A DNA stretch of 64,000 nucleotides from JAVVPO01 sp036655715 (GTDB lineage: Bacteria > Bacillota > Clostridia > Lachnospirales > Cellulosilyticaceae): positions 1 to 64,000 of the forward strand of contig JAVVPO010000001.1 of the NCBI GenBank assembly GCA_036655715.1. The letters are read 5' to 3'. How positions within the stretch are numbered: position 1 is the first letter of the stretch; each line of letters opens with the position of its first letter. The position numbers and the translations under genes are program-made. The notes under the pieces are model-generated. The model saw only the letters and a list, made by a program, of their open reading frames with translations. It was not told the DNA's origin and ran no database searches. Below are positions 27,544 to 36,538 of this stretch, piece after piece.

Positions 27544-27915
27544 CTAATTAATAGTTACAATAACGTCATTGGATTCTACCATTGCACCTGCATTGACATT
27601 AACAGAAGCAATTGTTCCCCCTTGAGATGCAAAAATCTCATTTTCCATTTTCATAGCTTCTAATACTGCGAGTAAGTCACCCTCTTTAATCGTTTGACCT
27701 ACTTTTACTTTTACATCTACGATTTTACCAGGCATTGGTGCTACTACTTTAGTTGCATTAGCTGGAACAGCCACTACTGGTGCTGCTTTTTGAGCCACTG
27801 GTGCGGCTACTTTTTGTGCTACCGGAACTACTGGTGCAGCTACAAAATCTCCACCTAATTCTTGCACTTCTACTTCATATACATTTCCGTTTACAGTTAC
27901 TTGAAACTTTTTCAT
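27544..27915 (-). CDS. Biotin carboxyl carrier protein of the decarboxylase
   Basis: A 123-residue protein: a short N-terminal domain (FQVTVNGNVYEVEVQEL), an Ala/Pro/Val-rich flexible linker (about residues 30-55) and a C-terminal biotinyl domain with EAMKMENEI, whose Lys is the biotin site. It corresponds to MmdC/GcdC or the 1.3S subunit of transcarboxylase, swinging between the carboxyltransferases and the beta subunit. AGGAGG lies 7 bases before the ATG. Confidence 0.95.
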   Translation of the reverse strand: MKKFQVTVNGNVYEVEVQELGGDFVAAPVVPVAQKVAAPVAQKAAPVVAVPANATKVVAPMPGKIVDVKVKVGQTIKEGDLLAVLEAMKMENEIFASQGGTIASVNVNAGAMVESNDVIVTIN

Positions 27916-27951
27916 ATTAAAGTCCTCCTCAATAATTAATCCTGCTTTAAT

Positions 27952-28269
27952 TTAGCGTGTTTGTCTTGTAACTTGTCTTAAGGAACGCACTTGTAATCTA
28001 TCAGAAGTTGTCCCCATACTTGCTGCAATGGCTGCTGTAATAACAGCTACTAATTCTAACTCATCTGTTAAATCTACCGCCGCTTCTATTACTGGATCTG
28101 AAACGATAACAGGTGTTTCTTTTACAACAGGTTTTGATTTGTTTTCTATAGAACCTATTATTTTACTAAGAAATTTGATTAAAAAAACCAACATTACAAG
28201 TGTAGTAAATACAATTGTAACTCCAATTAAAAATGTACTAAACTCGGCTAAAAATGCATCAATATGCAT
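27952..28269 (-). CDS. Small membrane subunit of the Na+-pump decarboxylase (OadG-like)
   Basis: A 105-residue protein with one membrane segment near the N terminus (about residues 10-32), a Lys-rich stretch, and a C-terminal segment ELVAVITAAIAASMG-SDRLQVRS typical of OadG/MmdD-type subunits that hold the complex together. The frame opens with GTG at 28278, but that codon lies inside the GGTGAT ribosome binding site of the ATG at 28269. Gene order carboxyltransferase-OadG-biotin carrier-OadB-OadA fits a single complex. Confidence 0.85.
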   Translation of the reverse strand: MHIDAFLAEFSTFLIGVTIVFTTLVMLVFLIKFLSKIIGSIENKSKPVVKETPVIVSDPVIEAAVDLTDELELVAVITAAIAASMGTTSDRLQVRSLRQVTRQTR

Positions 28270-28301
28270 GCCTATCACCGTCCTTTACTATCGAACTTTA
28301 T

Positions 28302-29789
28302 TTAAAGCCTAACTTGTTTTGTGTAAAGTACTTCAAGCGCAGCAATAACTCTTTTTCTCGTTGCAGCTGGCTCAATAATATCATCAATATATCCTCTTGC
28401 AGCTACAGCATAAGCACTACTATTTTGCTTTTCAAATTCTTCTATTTTAGAAGTAATTACTTCTGATGCTAATTCAGCATTTTTAATTTCTTCATTATAC
28501 ATAATCCTTACTGCACTTTCAGCATTCATCGTTGCTACTTTAGCAGTAGGCCATGCATATACACAATCTGCACCTATATGTTTACTATTCATTGCAAGAT
28601 ATGCACTACCATATGCATTGTTTAAAACAACATTTACTTTTGGTACTGTTGCATTTGCAAAAGCATAAACTAGCTTACTTGCTTCTTTAATAATTCCTAA
28701 TTTTTCAGTATGTACTGTCGATTCAAATCTTTCTACATTTGTAAGTGTTACTATTGGTATATTAAAACTTTCACATAGTTTAACGAACTTTGTAGTTTTC
28801 TTAATACTTTCATAATCAAGCACTGCTTGTTTATTAGCTATTAGTCCTACAGTGGCTCCATTCATTCTAGCAAATCCAGCAAAAGTTTTTTCCCCATAAG
28901 CTTCTCCTATTTCTAGGTATGTATGTTCATCCACAATCGAAGCTACCACATCAACTACTTTACCTGTTTCAAAATCAAAACTATTTAGATTTGCATCTAC
29001 TCTATTTAGATCATCTTGACAGGTGTAACAAGGTGCATCTACGCCGCTATTAAGAGGTAAATAACTAAGAAGCTCCTGAACTTTACCAATAAGTGCTGCT
29101 TCATCATCTTCTCCAAACTGTGCTAGTCCACTTTCTGTTAAGTGTACTTTCGCAGTTGCTACCGCATCAAAAGTAGCATTTTCGTCTGCCATAGTATTAG
29201 GACTATTTAAAAACATCTTTCCATTTTTATTAGAAATAAATACGAAATCTGATAATCCTGTGATAAAGGATACTCCCCCTGCGCAATCTCCACAAACTAC
29301 TGAAACTTGTGGAATAACACCTGATGCTTCCATACATTTACCAAAAATCTGTCCATATCCATCTAGAGCATCTATATTCTCTTGCAATCTAAGGCCTACT
29401 GTATCTATAAACCCGATTATAGGTACTCCCATCTTTATAGCATCATCATACGTTTTAATAATTTTCTTAGCATGCATTTCTCCAATTGATCCATTCATAA
29501 CTGTTGCATCTTGACTATATACATAGACCAATTTCCCGTTTACAGTCCCATATCCACATACAACACCATCAGCCGGAGTATCACAATCATTCATATTGAA
29601 TGCAGTACTTCTACTCTTAATAAAAATACCCATTTCAACAAAACTATTTTCGTCTAGTAATCGTGTAACCCTGTCTCTAGCAGTTAGCTTACCTTTTGCT
29701 AAAACTGCCTTTTTAGCTTCATCGTTATAGCCATTTTGGATCGCTAATCTACGAGCTTCTAATTCAGATAGTTTTTGTAAAGTGCTCAT
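28302..29789 (-). CDS. mmdA: Biotin-dependent carboxyltransferase, MmdA/transcarboxylase 12S type
   Basis: A 495-residue enzyme with the two crotonase-like halves of acyl-CoA carboxyltransferases. The N-terminal half has ADGVVCGYGTVNGKLVYVYSQD and the oxyanion-type GDCAGG segment; the C-terminal half has FCESFNIPIV-like KLCESFNIPIVTLTNV and NAYGSAYLAMNSK. Such enzymes move CO2 between an acyl-CoA (methylmalonyl-CoA, malonyl-CoA or glutaconyl-CoA) and biotin; the exact substrate is not certain. GGAGGG lies 7 bases before the ATG at 29789; the longer frame to 29828 has none. First gene of the operon. Confidence 0.85.
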   Translation of the reverse strand: MSTLQKLSELEARRLAIQNGYNDEAKKAVLAKGKLTARDRVTRLLDENSFVEMGIFIKSRSTAFNMNDCDTPADGVVCGYGTVNGKLVYVYSQDATVMNGSIGEMHAKKIIKTYDDAIKMGVPIIGFIDTVGLRLQENIDALDGYGQIFGKCMEASGVIPQVSVVCGDCAGGVSFITGLSDFVFISNKNGKMFLNSPNTMADENATFDAVATAKVHLTESGLAQFGEDDEAALIGKVQELLSYLPLNSGVDAPCYTCQDDLNRVDANLNSFDFETGKVVDVVASIVDEHTYLEIGEAYGEKTFAGFARMNGATVGLIANKQAVLDYESIKKTTKFVKLCESFNIPIVTLTNVERFESTVHTEKLGIIKEASKLVYAFANATVPKVNVVLNNAYGSAYLAMNSKHIGADCVYAWPTAKVATMNAESAVRIMYNEEIKNAELASEVITSKIEEFEKQNSSAYAVAARGYIDDIIEPAATRKRVIAALEVLYTKQVRL

Positions 29790-29843
29790 CTGATACCCTC
29801 CATTTTTTAGAATATAATTAAAGTTCAAAAATCGACTTCTTTA

Positions 29844-29872
29844 TTATACTAAATTATTGTACATTAAACAAT
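29844..29872 (-). promoter_or_regulatory. Promoter of the carboxyltransferase/Na+-pump operon
   Basis: On the minus strand TTGTTT (29867-29872), 17 bases, then the consensus TATAAT (29844-29849), about 55 bases before the first start codon. Confidence 0.75.
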
Positions 29873-29935
29873 ATATTTGATTGATAAATTAGACTAATCT
29901 TTATTGTTCTAATTATTTATATGCTTTTATATATT

Positions 29936-30496
29936 TTATCTAATTACGACAAATATATTAGGACAAGGTTTGTTTACATTGGTCATTGATAATTGCAAAA
30001 CTTTTATTTCCCTTTGCGAAAACCTAGATAATAGCTGTTGTACCTCAAGATGCTCCTTAGCACCCTCTTCATGACCTGGATAGGTCATAATAGTAAGAAT
30101 ACCACTAGCAGATAACTTCCCTATAGCCTTTTCAATAGCCAATAAAGTTGTATCCGTAGTGGTAACAATTGTTTTATCTCCTTGTGGTAAATAGCCTAAA
30201 TTAAACATGCCAACATCAATAAGCCCTTCTATATACCTATCTAGTTGATGATGAGAGTCTTGTATCAAATGAATATCTTTATGAATATCTTTAACTCTTT
30301 TTCTCGTATTTTCTACGGCCTGAGGTTGTACATCAAATCCCCATACACTTTTTATCTGTGGTAATACACTTAAAAACTCTAAATCAAATCCATTACCCAT
30401 TGTAGCATCAAGGGCAATGAGACTTTGCGCCTCTTGCCCTGCTATATGATTTTTTATAATTATTTGTGCGTTATCTGTCATATTTCTATCAAACAT
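29936..30496 (-). CDS. Class I SAM-dependent methyltransferase (YtqB-like, rRNA_methylase family)
   Basis: A 186-residue Rossmann-fold protein. ALDATMGNGFDLEFL is the SAM-binding motif I, FDVQPQAVENT motif II, and MFNLGYLPQGDKTIVTT is the family-specific motif of YtqB-like proteins. TMTYPGHEEGAKE follows. The family is annotated as putative rRNA or tRNA methylase; the target is not known for this protein. Its ATG follows the rluB stop without any gap, with AGGTGA inside the rluB end, so translation is coupled. Confidence 0.88.
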   Translation of the reverse strand: MFDRNMTDNAQIIIKNHIAGQEAQSLIALDATMGNGFDLEFLSVLPQIKSVWGFDVQPQAVENTRKRVKDIHKDIHLIQDSHHQLDRYIEGLIDVGMFNLGYLPQGDKTIVTTTDTTLLAIEKAIGKLSASGILTIMTYPGHEEGAKEHLEVQQLLSRFSQREIKVLQLSMTNVNKPCPNIFVVIR

Positions 30497-31207
30497 CTAT
30501 TCACCTAGTCCCTTTAAATAAGTTATTTCAGCTGATTTAAGTTTTCTCCACTTGCCTACTTGCAAGTCACCTATCTCCAATTTACCTATAGATACTCTTC
30601 TAAGATGGAATACATCATAACCTATTGCACTACACATTTTTCGCACTTGTCTATTTCTTCCTTCATGTATCGTAATACTTAAAGTTGTACTATTACCCAT
30701 ACGTTTAATCACTTTAACTTTAGCTGGTGCTGTTGTATAGTCATCTATCTCAACACCTTTTTCAAGTCTTTTCACATCTTCTATTCTGACATCCCCTCTA
30801 ACTTTAGCAACATAGGTTTTATCCACATGGTGCTTAGGATGTGTGAGTTTGTAAGTAAGTTCTCCATCATTAGTTAAGATTAAAAGCCCTGAGGTATTAT
30901 AATCTAATCTTCCAACAGGGAATATTCTTTCATGCACTTCCGCCATAAGGTCAAGTACCGTTTCTCTATCTTTCTCATCTGAAGCTGAAGTAATATAACC
31001 TGTTGGTTTATTAAGCATATAATACTGGATATTTTCTTCTGCTTTAATAGGTTTATTGTCAAAGGCAACATTGTCCCCTTCTTTAACAATGGTTCCAAGT
31101 TCTTTGACAACCTCGCCATTCACCTTAACTCTTCCTTGTAAAATATATTCCTCACTTTTTCGTCTAGACGCTACACCCGCTTGTGCTAAATATTTTTGTA
31201 ATCGCAT
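30497..31207 (-). CDS. rluB: Ribosomal large subunit pseudouridine synthase B family
   Basis: A 236-residue enzyme: an N-terminal S4 domain (MRLQKYLAQAGVASRRKSEEYI) and the RsuA/RluB catalytic domain with GRLDYNTSGLLILTNDG, whose Asp is the catalytic residue, and EGRNRQVRKMC near the C terminus. It should convert a uridine of 23S rRNA helix 89 (RluB) to pseudouridine; RluE/RluF specificity cannot be fully excluded. Strong GGAGGGGTG ribosome binding site. It follows a D,D-carboxypeptidase gene by 22 bases. Confidence 0.93.
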   Translation of the reverse strand: MRLQKYLAQAGVASRRKSEEYILQGRVKVNGEVVKELGTIVKEGDNVAFDNKPIKAEENIQYYMLNKPTGYITSASDEKDRETVLDLMAEVHERIFPVGRLDYNTSGLLILTNDGELTYKLTHPKHHVDKTYVAKVRGDVRIEDVKRLEKGVEIDDYTTAPAKVKVIKRMGNSTTLSITIHEGRNRQVRKMCSAIGYDVFHLRRVSIGKLEIGDLQVGKWRKLKSAEITYLKGLGE

Positions 31208-31229
31208 CCATCACCCCTCCTTATTAGTT

Positions 31230-32375
31230 TTAAAATTTATCTCTAAAATAACGTTTAACTAGATCTAACCAAGTTGCTTTATCAATAGCTTTTGTGGCCA
31301 TCAGTTCAGAACTTCCTAGAAGCACATTGTCACATACTACATCTATTCTTCCCACCACTTGTCCTTCTTCTACCGGTGCTACAATAGTCTCTGGTAATGT
31401 CACTTTCAATTGCACTTTCTCTACTTCTTCTTTAGTAAGAGGCAAAATTATTTTTTCATTGCCGTAAAGTTGTACAACTTCTTCTTTACCTTTTTCTACT
31501 GCTACTTGCTTAGAACAATCTTCTTCATCCAGCACTTTGTATTTGTCATAGTTATTAAATCCATAGTTCATTAATTTAATCACGTCTGTGTATTTTCTTG
31601 ACTTCCCATTACTATCCCAACCCGCGCCTAAAGCTACACCTACAAGCTGCATATTTTCCTTGTCTACTGCACCCACAAAGCAATGTCCCGCCTTAGAAGT
31701 GAATCCTGTCTTAATACCTATCGCACCTTCATAACTACTTAAAAAACGATTTTTATTTTGCAAGTCATGAGGTTTACTTCCTTCAACTTCTTGAGTTGGA
31801 ATATGAATGTTTGGGGTGTTTGTAATTTCTATGAACTTAGGATTGTCTATTGCATAAGCTGCAATAATAGCCATGTCATACGCACTAGCATGATGATTAG
31901 GTCCATCTAATCCATTTGGTGTTTCAAAATTTGCTCCTTCAGCTCCAATCTCCTTAGCTTTTTCAGTCATCATCTGACAAAAAACTTCTACGCTCCCACC
32001 TACATGCTCCGCTATAGCTACCGCTGTATCATTATGAGATTCTAGCATAAGCGAATAGAGCAAATCACCAAGTCGCTGCTTTTCACCTTGATGTAAGCCA
32101 AGTTTAACCTTAGGTGCTTTAGCTGCTAAATTAGATACTGTGACAATATCATCTAGATTAGCATTTTCTAAAGCAACTATGCAAGTCATAATTTTAGTTG
32201 TACTTGCCATAGGCAGTGGCTCTTGCCCATTTTTTTCATACAGAATACGTTTGCTATCTTTTTCTATTAAGATTGAACCTTTTGAGTAGATTTTCTCTGG
32301 TGCTGCAGCGCCATAAACATTAGCACTTATAGCAAGTGTTGCAACCAGTAGTAGCGAGATACCTTTTGAGTTCAT
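31230..32375 (-). CDS. D-alanyl-D-alanine carboxypeptidase (DacF-like, S11)
   Basis: A 381-residue exported low-molecular-weight PBP that trims D-Ala from peptidoglycan stem peptides. Residues 1-25 are a signal peptide ending NVYGAAA. The catalytic motifs are STTK at 58-61, SHN at 113-115 and KTG at 222-224, followed by a C-terminal beta domain and a Trp/Arg-rich amphipathic tail (WLDLVKRYFRD) likely to anchor it to the membrane. AAAGGAG lies 8 bases before the ATG at 32375, which I preferred over the longer frame. A paralogue lies 1.6 kb upstream. Confidence 0.93.
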   Translation of the reverse strand: MNSKGISLLLVATLAISANVYGAAAPEKIYSKGSILIEKDSKRILYEKNGQEPLPMASTTKIMTCIVALENANLDDIVTVSNLAAKAPKVKLGLHQGEKQRLGDLLYSLMLESHNDTAVAIAEHVGGSVEVFCQMMTEKAKEIGAEGANFETPNGLDGPNHHASAYDMAIIAAYAIDNPKFIEITNTPNIHIPTQEVEGSKPHDLQNKNRFLSSYEGAIGIKTGFTSKAGHCFVGAVDKENMQLVGVALGAGWDSNGKSRKYTDVIKLMNYGFNNYDKYKVLDEEDCSKQVAVEKGKEEVVQLYGNEKIILPLTKEEVEKVQLKVTLPETIVAPVEEGQVVGRIDVVCDNVLLGSSELMATKAIDKATWLDLVKRYFRDKF

Positions 32376-32468
32376 ACGTTTCACTCCTTTGAAAGAATAT
32401 AAAATACTCATATTTTTCAGCATCCCTCACTCTACGCCATTTTATACATTATTCTTTCTGCTTATAAA

Positions 32469-32495
32469 ATTAGGAGGATAGTCCATCCTCCTAAT
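32469..32495 (-). terminator. Hairpin overlapping the scpB stop
   Basis: A perfect 10-bp inverted repeat (32469-32478 with 32486-32495), followed on the minus strand by only a short T stretch. Probably a moderate terminator of scpA-scpB. Confidence 0.6.
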
Positions 32496-33069
32496 TAGCT
32501 TCTTCTGTATTAATATAATTCATCTCTTCTTCTACTTCTTTTTTGAATCTTTCTATTAATTCTTCCTTTACCTTAGGTAACTCATCAATATTTTTAAATC
32601 CAAAGTGGCGTAAAAACTCATTGGTTGTTCCAAATAAAATAGGCCTTCCAATAACATTAAGTCTTCCTACTTCTTCTATCAGACGATATTCTATTAACTT
32701 ACTCACCGCATGTTCTGAACGTACCCCTCTTACATCCTCTATTTGCACTTTAGTAATAGGCTGAGAATACGCTACTATAGCTAATGTCTCAAGTAAGGTC
32801 TGAGTTAATAGCTTTTTAATAGGCTTTTGTTTGAATCTTTGTATATATGTAATGTTTTGTGGTGAAGTACACATTTGATAACCACTGTCTACTTCTACAA
32901 TTTCAAATCCACTATTTGTTTTTTTATAGACTTCATTTAATCTATAAACTGCCATATGTACAGTAATCTCCTCAGTTTCACACACTTCACATAATTTACT
33001 ACTAGGTATACTATCTCCAGCAAAAAACAATAAAGATTCCAATATACCTTCAAGTTCAGTTTTCTTCAT
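32491..33069 (-). CDS. scpB: Segregation and condensation protein B
   Basis: A 192-residue protein with two winged-helix domains, a dimeric kleisin-interacting subunit of the SMC-ScpAB condensin. LLFFAGDSIPSSKLCEVCE begins the first and LETLAIVAYSQPITKVQIEDVRGV the second, both standard for ScpB; YGTT-like ILFGTTNEFLRHFGF ends it. It overlaps scpA by 14 bases. GGGAGTGG lies before the start inside scpA. Confidence 0.96.
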   Translation of the reverse strand: MKKTELEGILESLLFFAGDSIPSSKLCEVCETEEITVHMAVYRLNEVYKKTNSGFEIVEVDSGYQMCTSPQNITYIQRFKQKPIKKLLTQTLLETLAIVAYSQPITKVQIEDVRGVRSEHAVSKLIEYRLIEEVGRLNVIGRPILFGTTNEFLRHFGFKNIDELPKVKEELIERFKKEVEEEMNYINTEEAN

Positions 33070-33817
33070 TCCAATCCACTCCCGTAATAATAATATCTGT
33101 TAAATGCTCTTTCTGATGGATAGCTATTCTTTTTTTATGAACTAGCTCTAGAATAGCCATAAAAGTTACTATTAATTCTACTTTTGGCATTTCTCTTTTA
33201 CATATTTCAAAAAATGAGACTTCACTATCAAGCTCTAATAAATTCAAGATATAAATACTTTTTTGTTCAATAGTATACGTATCTTTTCTTAAAATACTCG
33301 AATCTATTTTTTTTTCTTTCTGATGAGATACGACTTGCTGCTGTCTTAATAAAGCTTGAAATGTCTCATAAAGATATTCTAACGAAATATCTTCTAATAT
33401 ATCTTCACTTATTGGCAATGGCACTTCTATTTCATTAGCTATTTCTTTATTTCTAAAGCAATAATCTGCTGATAAATTCTGCCTCTCATTAAGCTCTTCT
33501 GATACATATTTTATCTTTTTATATTCTAATAGCTTTCTAATCAGTTCTTCTCTTGGGTCTTCCTCAGGCTCTTCACCTGCCTTCTCATGTTTAGGCAGCA
33601 ACATCTTAGATTTAATATATAATAGTGTGGATGCCATCACAATAAACTCACTCATAGGCTCTAACTCTAAAGTTTCACAGTTATCTATGTATTCTATATA
33701 TTGATCTGTTATAGATGAGATTTCTATATCATATATACTCATTTTATTTCTTTCAAGTAAATGGAGTAACAAATCAAGAGGACCTTCAAAATCTTCTAGC
33801 TTAAATGTTATATTCAT
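33056..33817 (-). CDS. scpA: Segregation and condensation protein A
   Basis: A 253-residue kleisin bridging the SMC heads in chromosome condensation. FEGPLDLLLHLLERNKMSIYDI is the diagnostic N-terminal domain binding the SMC neck; SEFIVMASTLLYIKSKMLLP follows; a Glu-rich linker (EKAGEEPEEDPREE) and the C-terminal winged helix (FMAILELVHKKRIAIHQ) complete it. AAGGAG precedes the ATG. The SMC gene is not in the window. Confidence 0.96.
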   Translation of the reverse strand: MNITFKLEDFEGPLDLLLHLLERNKMSIYDIEISSITDQYIEYIDNCETLELEPMSEFIVMASTLLYIKSKMLLPKHEKAGEEPEEDPREELIRKLLEYKKIKYVSEELNERQNLSADYCFRNKEIANEIEVPLPISEDILEDISLEYLYETFQALLRQQQVVSHQKEKKIDSSILRKDTYTIEQKSIYILNLLELDSEVSFFEICKREMPKVELIVTFMAILELVHKKRIAIHQKEHLTDIIITGVDWNEEN

Positions 33818-33945
33818 AACAATTCTCCTTCATACATCATTGTATACATTAACAGTTTATAATTTCTCTTCCCATAATGCAATACAAAATTCCATTTCTC
33901 ATTAATATTCCCCATAAGACCACTCGCCCTACAGGGAATATATTT

Positions 33946-35127
33946 TTACTTGGAGATGTTGAAAAATCTCTTATACATATAAGGTATCATGTTTTTAAGT
34001 TTTGCTTTACCTATATCAGCTGCAGCTACTAGGTTTGCTTCCCCTACTACCTTACCATCTAAGGAGTAAGTAATTGCTCCTAACTTTTGACCTTTATAGA
34101 TAGGCGCTATCACCTTATCTTCATAAATAATTTCATATGTTATCTCACTTGTATTATTGCTTTTAGGCACTACAAAAGATATAGAATCTTCTATGGTGAG
34201 TTCCACTAAGTCTTTATCCCCCTTTCTTACTGGACTAGATCCTAGTATTTCCCCTACTTGCGGACCAGATTTAACCATATAGTTCGCATATCCATAATCC
34301 AAAAGCCCTGCAGCCTCTCTAAACCTCACTTTACCATCTTCTGAACCTAGCACAACTGCAATAAGCTGCATCCCATCTCTAGAAGCAGTCGCACTCACAC
34401 AATGCTTAGCTTCTGGGGTATATCCAGTTTTCAAACCTGTAATACCATTATACCATTTAAGCATTTTGTTAGTATTAGTCAGTCCGAATTCACTTTCTCC
34501 CTTTCTCGTTCTGTGGATAATGGTATCCATCCACACGGTCGCTGTCTTACTGATATCAGGATATTTTGTAATAAGTTCCCTAGACATAAGTGCTACGTCT
34601 TTAGCTGTTGAAACATGGCCCTCAGCATGAAGTCCACATGCATTCTTAAAAACAGTATTCTTCATACCTAAATCCTGTGCTTTTTTATTCATCATATCTA
34701 CAAATTGTTGTTCACTCCCCGCAATATACTCAGCCATCGTTACCGCCGCATCATTCGCCGAAGCGATACTTATACACTTCACTAAGTCTCTAACGGTTTG
34801 CTCTTCTCCTGGCTCCATATAAACCTGTGAGCCTCCCATGCTAGCTGCATGCTCACTAACAGTTACCTTGTCATCCCAAGTGATCTTCCCTGCACTCACT
34901 GCATCATAAATAAGTAACAACGTCATGACTTTTGTAATACTTGCAGGTGGTACTGCCTGATCTGCATTATTTTCAAGCAATACCTTACCACTATCCGCCT
35001 CCATAAGTACATAACCTCTAGCTGTTGTAGTTATTGCATGATTAGCAGGTTCTGCTGCACATACCAAAACACTATTTACTACAATGGTTAATACTAACAT
35101 GAGTACACATATTTTTTTATTTTTCAT
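33946..35127 (-). CDS. D-alanyl-D-alanine carboxypeptidase (S11), second copy
   Basis: A 393-residue exported D,D-carboxypeptidase. Signal peptide residues 1-25 (LVLTIVVNSVLVCAAE). Motifs SITK at 63-66, SAN at 123-125 and KTG at 233-235 are complete. The C-terminal membrane-binding tail is KNMIPYMYKRFFNISK. AGGAGG lies 6 bases before the ATG at 35127. Two related carboxypeptidases around scpAB suggest one vegetative and one sporulation-specific (DacB/DacF-like) enzyme, but which is which is not evident. The 128 bases downstream contain a 9-bp inverted repeat (33905-33941) with a 19-20 base loop and no obvious gene. Confidence 0.93.
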   Translation of the reverse strand: MKNKKICVLMLVLTIVVNSVLVCAAEPANHAITTTARGYVLMEADSGKVLLENNADQAVPPASITKVMTLLLIYDAVSAGKITWDDKVTVSEHAASMGGSQVYMEPGEEQTVRDLVKCISIASANDAAVTMAEYIAGSEQQFVDMMNKKAQDLGMKNTVFKNACGLHAEGHVSTAKDVALMSRELITKYPDISKTATVWMDTIIHRTRKGESEFGLTNTNKMLKWYNGITGLKTGYTPEAKHCVSATASRDGMQLIAVVLGSEDGKVRFREAAGLLDYGYANYMVKSGPQVGEILGSSPVRKGDKDLVELTIEDSISFVVPKSNNTSEITYEIIYEDKVIAPIYKGQKLGAITYSLDGKVVGEANLVAAADIGKAKLKNMIPYMYKRFFNISK

Positions 35128-35210
35128 ATTAATACCTCCTAAGACTTTGTTGCTATTATCTGCTATTTCTATCAAATTATACCGAGTTCACATTACAAAT
35201 TATAGGGGAC

Positions 35211-35244
35211 AAAAAAACTTTCTAGATACTCCTAGAAAGTTTTT
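35211..35244 (-). terminator. deoB terminator
   Basis: A 13-bp stem (35213-35225 with 35232-35244) and a 6-base loop; outer A:T pairs give a U tract on the minus strand, 15 bases after the deoB stop. Confidence 0.85.
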
Positions 35245-35258
35245 CAAAAGAAATGTAC

Positions 35259-36425
35259 TTATACTAACTCAGTATAAAAACTTTTTCCTATTTTTAATTG
35301 TGGTAAATCAAAGATTTCACTAATTGTTTGACCCATATCTGCAAAGGATGTTCTAACACCTAAATTCTTACCTTCTTTAAGTTGTTTACCATATACAAGT
35401 AAAGGCACGCATTCTCTTGTATGGTCTGTCCCTGGGGCTGTAGGATCACATCCATGATCAGCTGTTATGAATAAAACATCATCTTCTTTCATCGCTGCAA
35501 GAATTTCAGGTAAGTATCTATCAAATTCCTCTAACCCTTTACCATAGCCTTCACAATCTCTACGGTGTCCCCATTTCATATCAAAGTCTACAAGGTTAGT
35601 GAAGATAATTCCTTTACTATCTTCTTTAATAGCTTTAATAGTTGTTAAAATACCATCTTTATTACTCTTTGTATGAATAGCTTCTGTTACCCCTGCACCC
35701 GCAAAAATATCTTCAATTTTACCAATTGCAATAACATCTAATCCTTTTTCTTTAGCATATATAAGTACATTCTCTTCAGGTGGTGTCACCGCAAAGTCTC
35801 TTCTGTTTGGTGTACGCATAAAGTTACCAGGTTCTCCTACAAAAGGTCTGGCAATAACTCTAGATACCTCATGCTCACCAACAAGTATATTTCTAGCTAT
35901 TTCACACATTTCATAAAGATGCTCTAAAGAAACTACATCTTCATGTGCCGCAATTTGGAATACGCTATCTGCTGAAGTATAAATAATAGGATAACCTGTT
36001 TTCATGTGTTCCTCACCTAGGTCATCTAAAATTTGAGTTCCAGAAGCTGTACAATTCCCGAGTGTTTGAGTTCCTATTTTTTCATGGAACTCATCCATGA
36101 TTTCTTTAGGGAATCCATTTGGATAAGTTGGGAAAGGTATCTCTGTATAAATTCCAACCATTTCCCAATGCCCTGTTGTTGTATCTTTTCCTTTAGATAG
36201 CTCTTGCACTCTTGCAAAAGATCCTTTTGGACTTGCTATCCCAGATGCAAACTCAACACCTTCAATATTCCCAAGTCCTAAGTCCATCATATTAGGGATA
36301 TCAATTCCCCCATTTTTATTATATACATGAGCTAATGTATTTACATTGGTATCTCCATATAATTTACTATCACTCATTCCACCTATACCTACACTATCTA
36401 AAACAATCCAAATAACTCTTTTCAT
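35259..36425 (-). CDS. deoB: Phosphopentomutase
   Basis: A 388-residue metalloenzyme of the alkaline phosphatase superfamily that interconverts (deoxy)ribose 1-phosphate and 5-phosphate in nucleoside salvage. IVLDSVGIGGMSD holds a metal Asp; KGKDTTTGHWEM holds the phosphorylated Thr; FTNLVDFDMKWGHRRD and FITADHGCDPT plus GTDHTRECVP give the remaining metal ligands. AAGGAC before the ATG. The xerD-deoB order resembles Bacillus (ripX-drm). Confidence 0.97.
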   Translation of the reverse strand: MKRVIWIVLDSVGIGGMSDSKLYGDTNVNTLAHVYNKNGGIDIPNMMDLGLGNIEGVEFASGIASPKGSFARVQELSKGKDTTTGHWEMVGIYTEIPFPTYPNGFPKEIMDEFHEKIGTQTLGNCTASGTQILDDLGEEHMKTGYPIIYTSADSVFQIAAHEDVVSLEHLYEMCEIARNILVGEHEVSRVIARPFVGEPGNFMRTPNRRDFAVTPPEENVLIYAKEKGLDVIAIGKIEDIFAGAGVTEAIHTKSNKDGILTTIKAIKEDSKGIIFTNLVDFDMKWGHRRDCEGYGKGLEEFDRYLPEILAAMKEDDVLFITADHGCDPTAPGTDHTRECVPLLVYGKQLKEGKNLGVRTSFADMGQTISEIFDLPQLKIGKSFYTELV

Positions 36426-36490
36426 AAGATACCGTCCTTTTTATAAATTATAAGCTTAAAGCCTTATATGTTATTTTATTACATTTAGAC

Positions 36491-36517
36491 AAAAAAAAAC
36501 AGGAATTTTATTCCCTG
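36491..36517 (-). terminator. xerD terminator
   Basis: A 7-bp stem with one bulge (36500-36506 with 36510-36517) is followed on the minus strand by nine T, about 21 bases after the xerD stop. Confidence 0.8.
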
Positions 36518-36538
36518 CTTAAAAATATTTAATTTTTC

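Noticed and set aside
33905..33941. 9-bp inverted repeat downstream of the second carboxypeptidase gene as a terminator
   Set aside because: The loop is about 20 bases and no T run follows on the minus strand.
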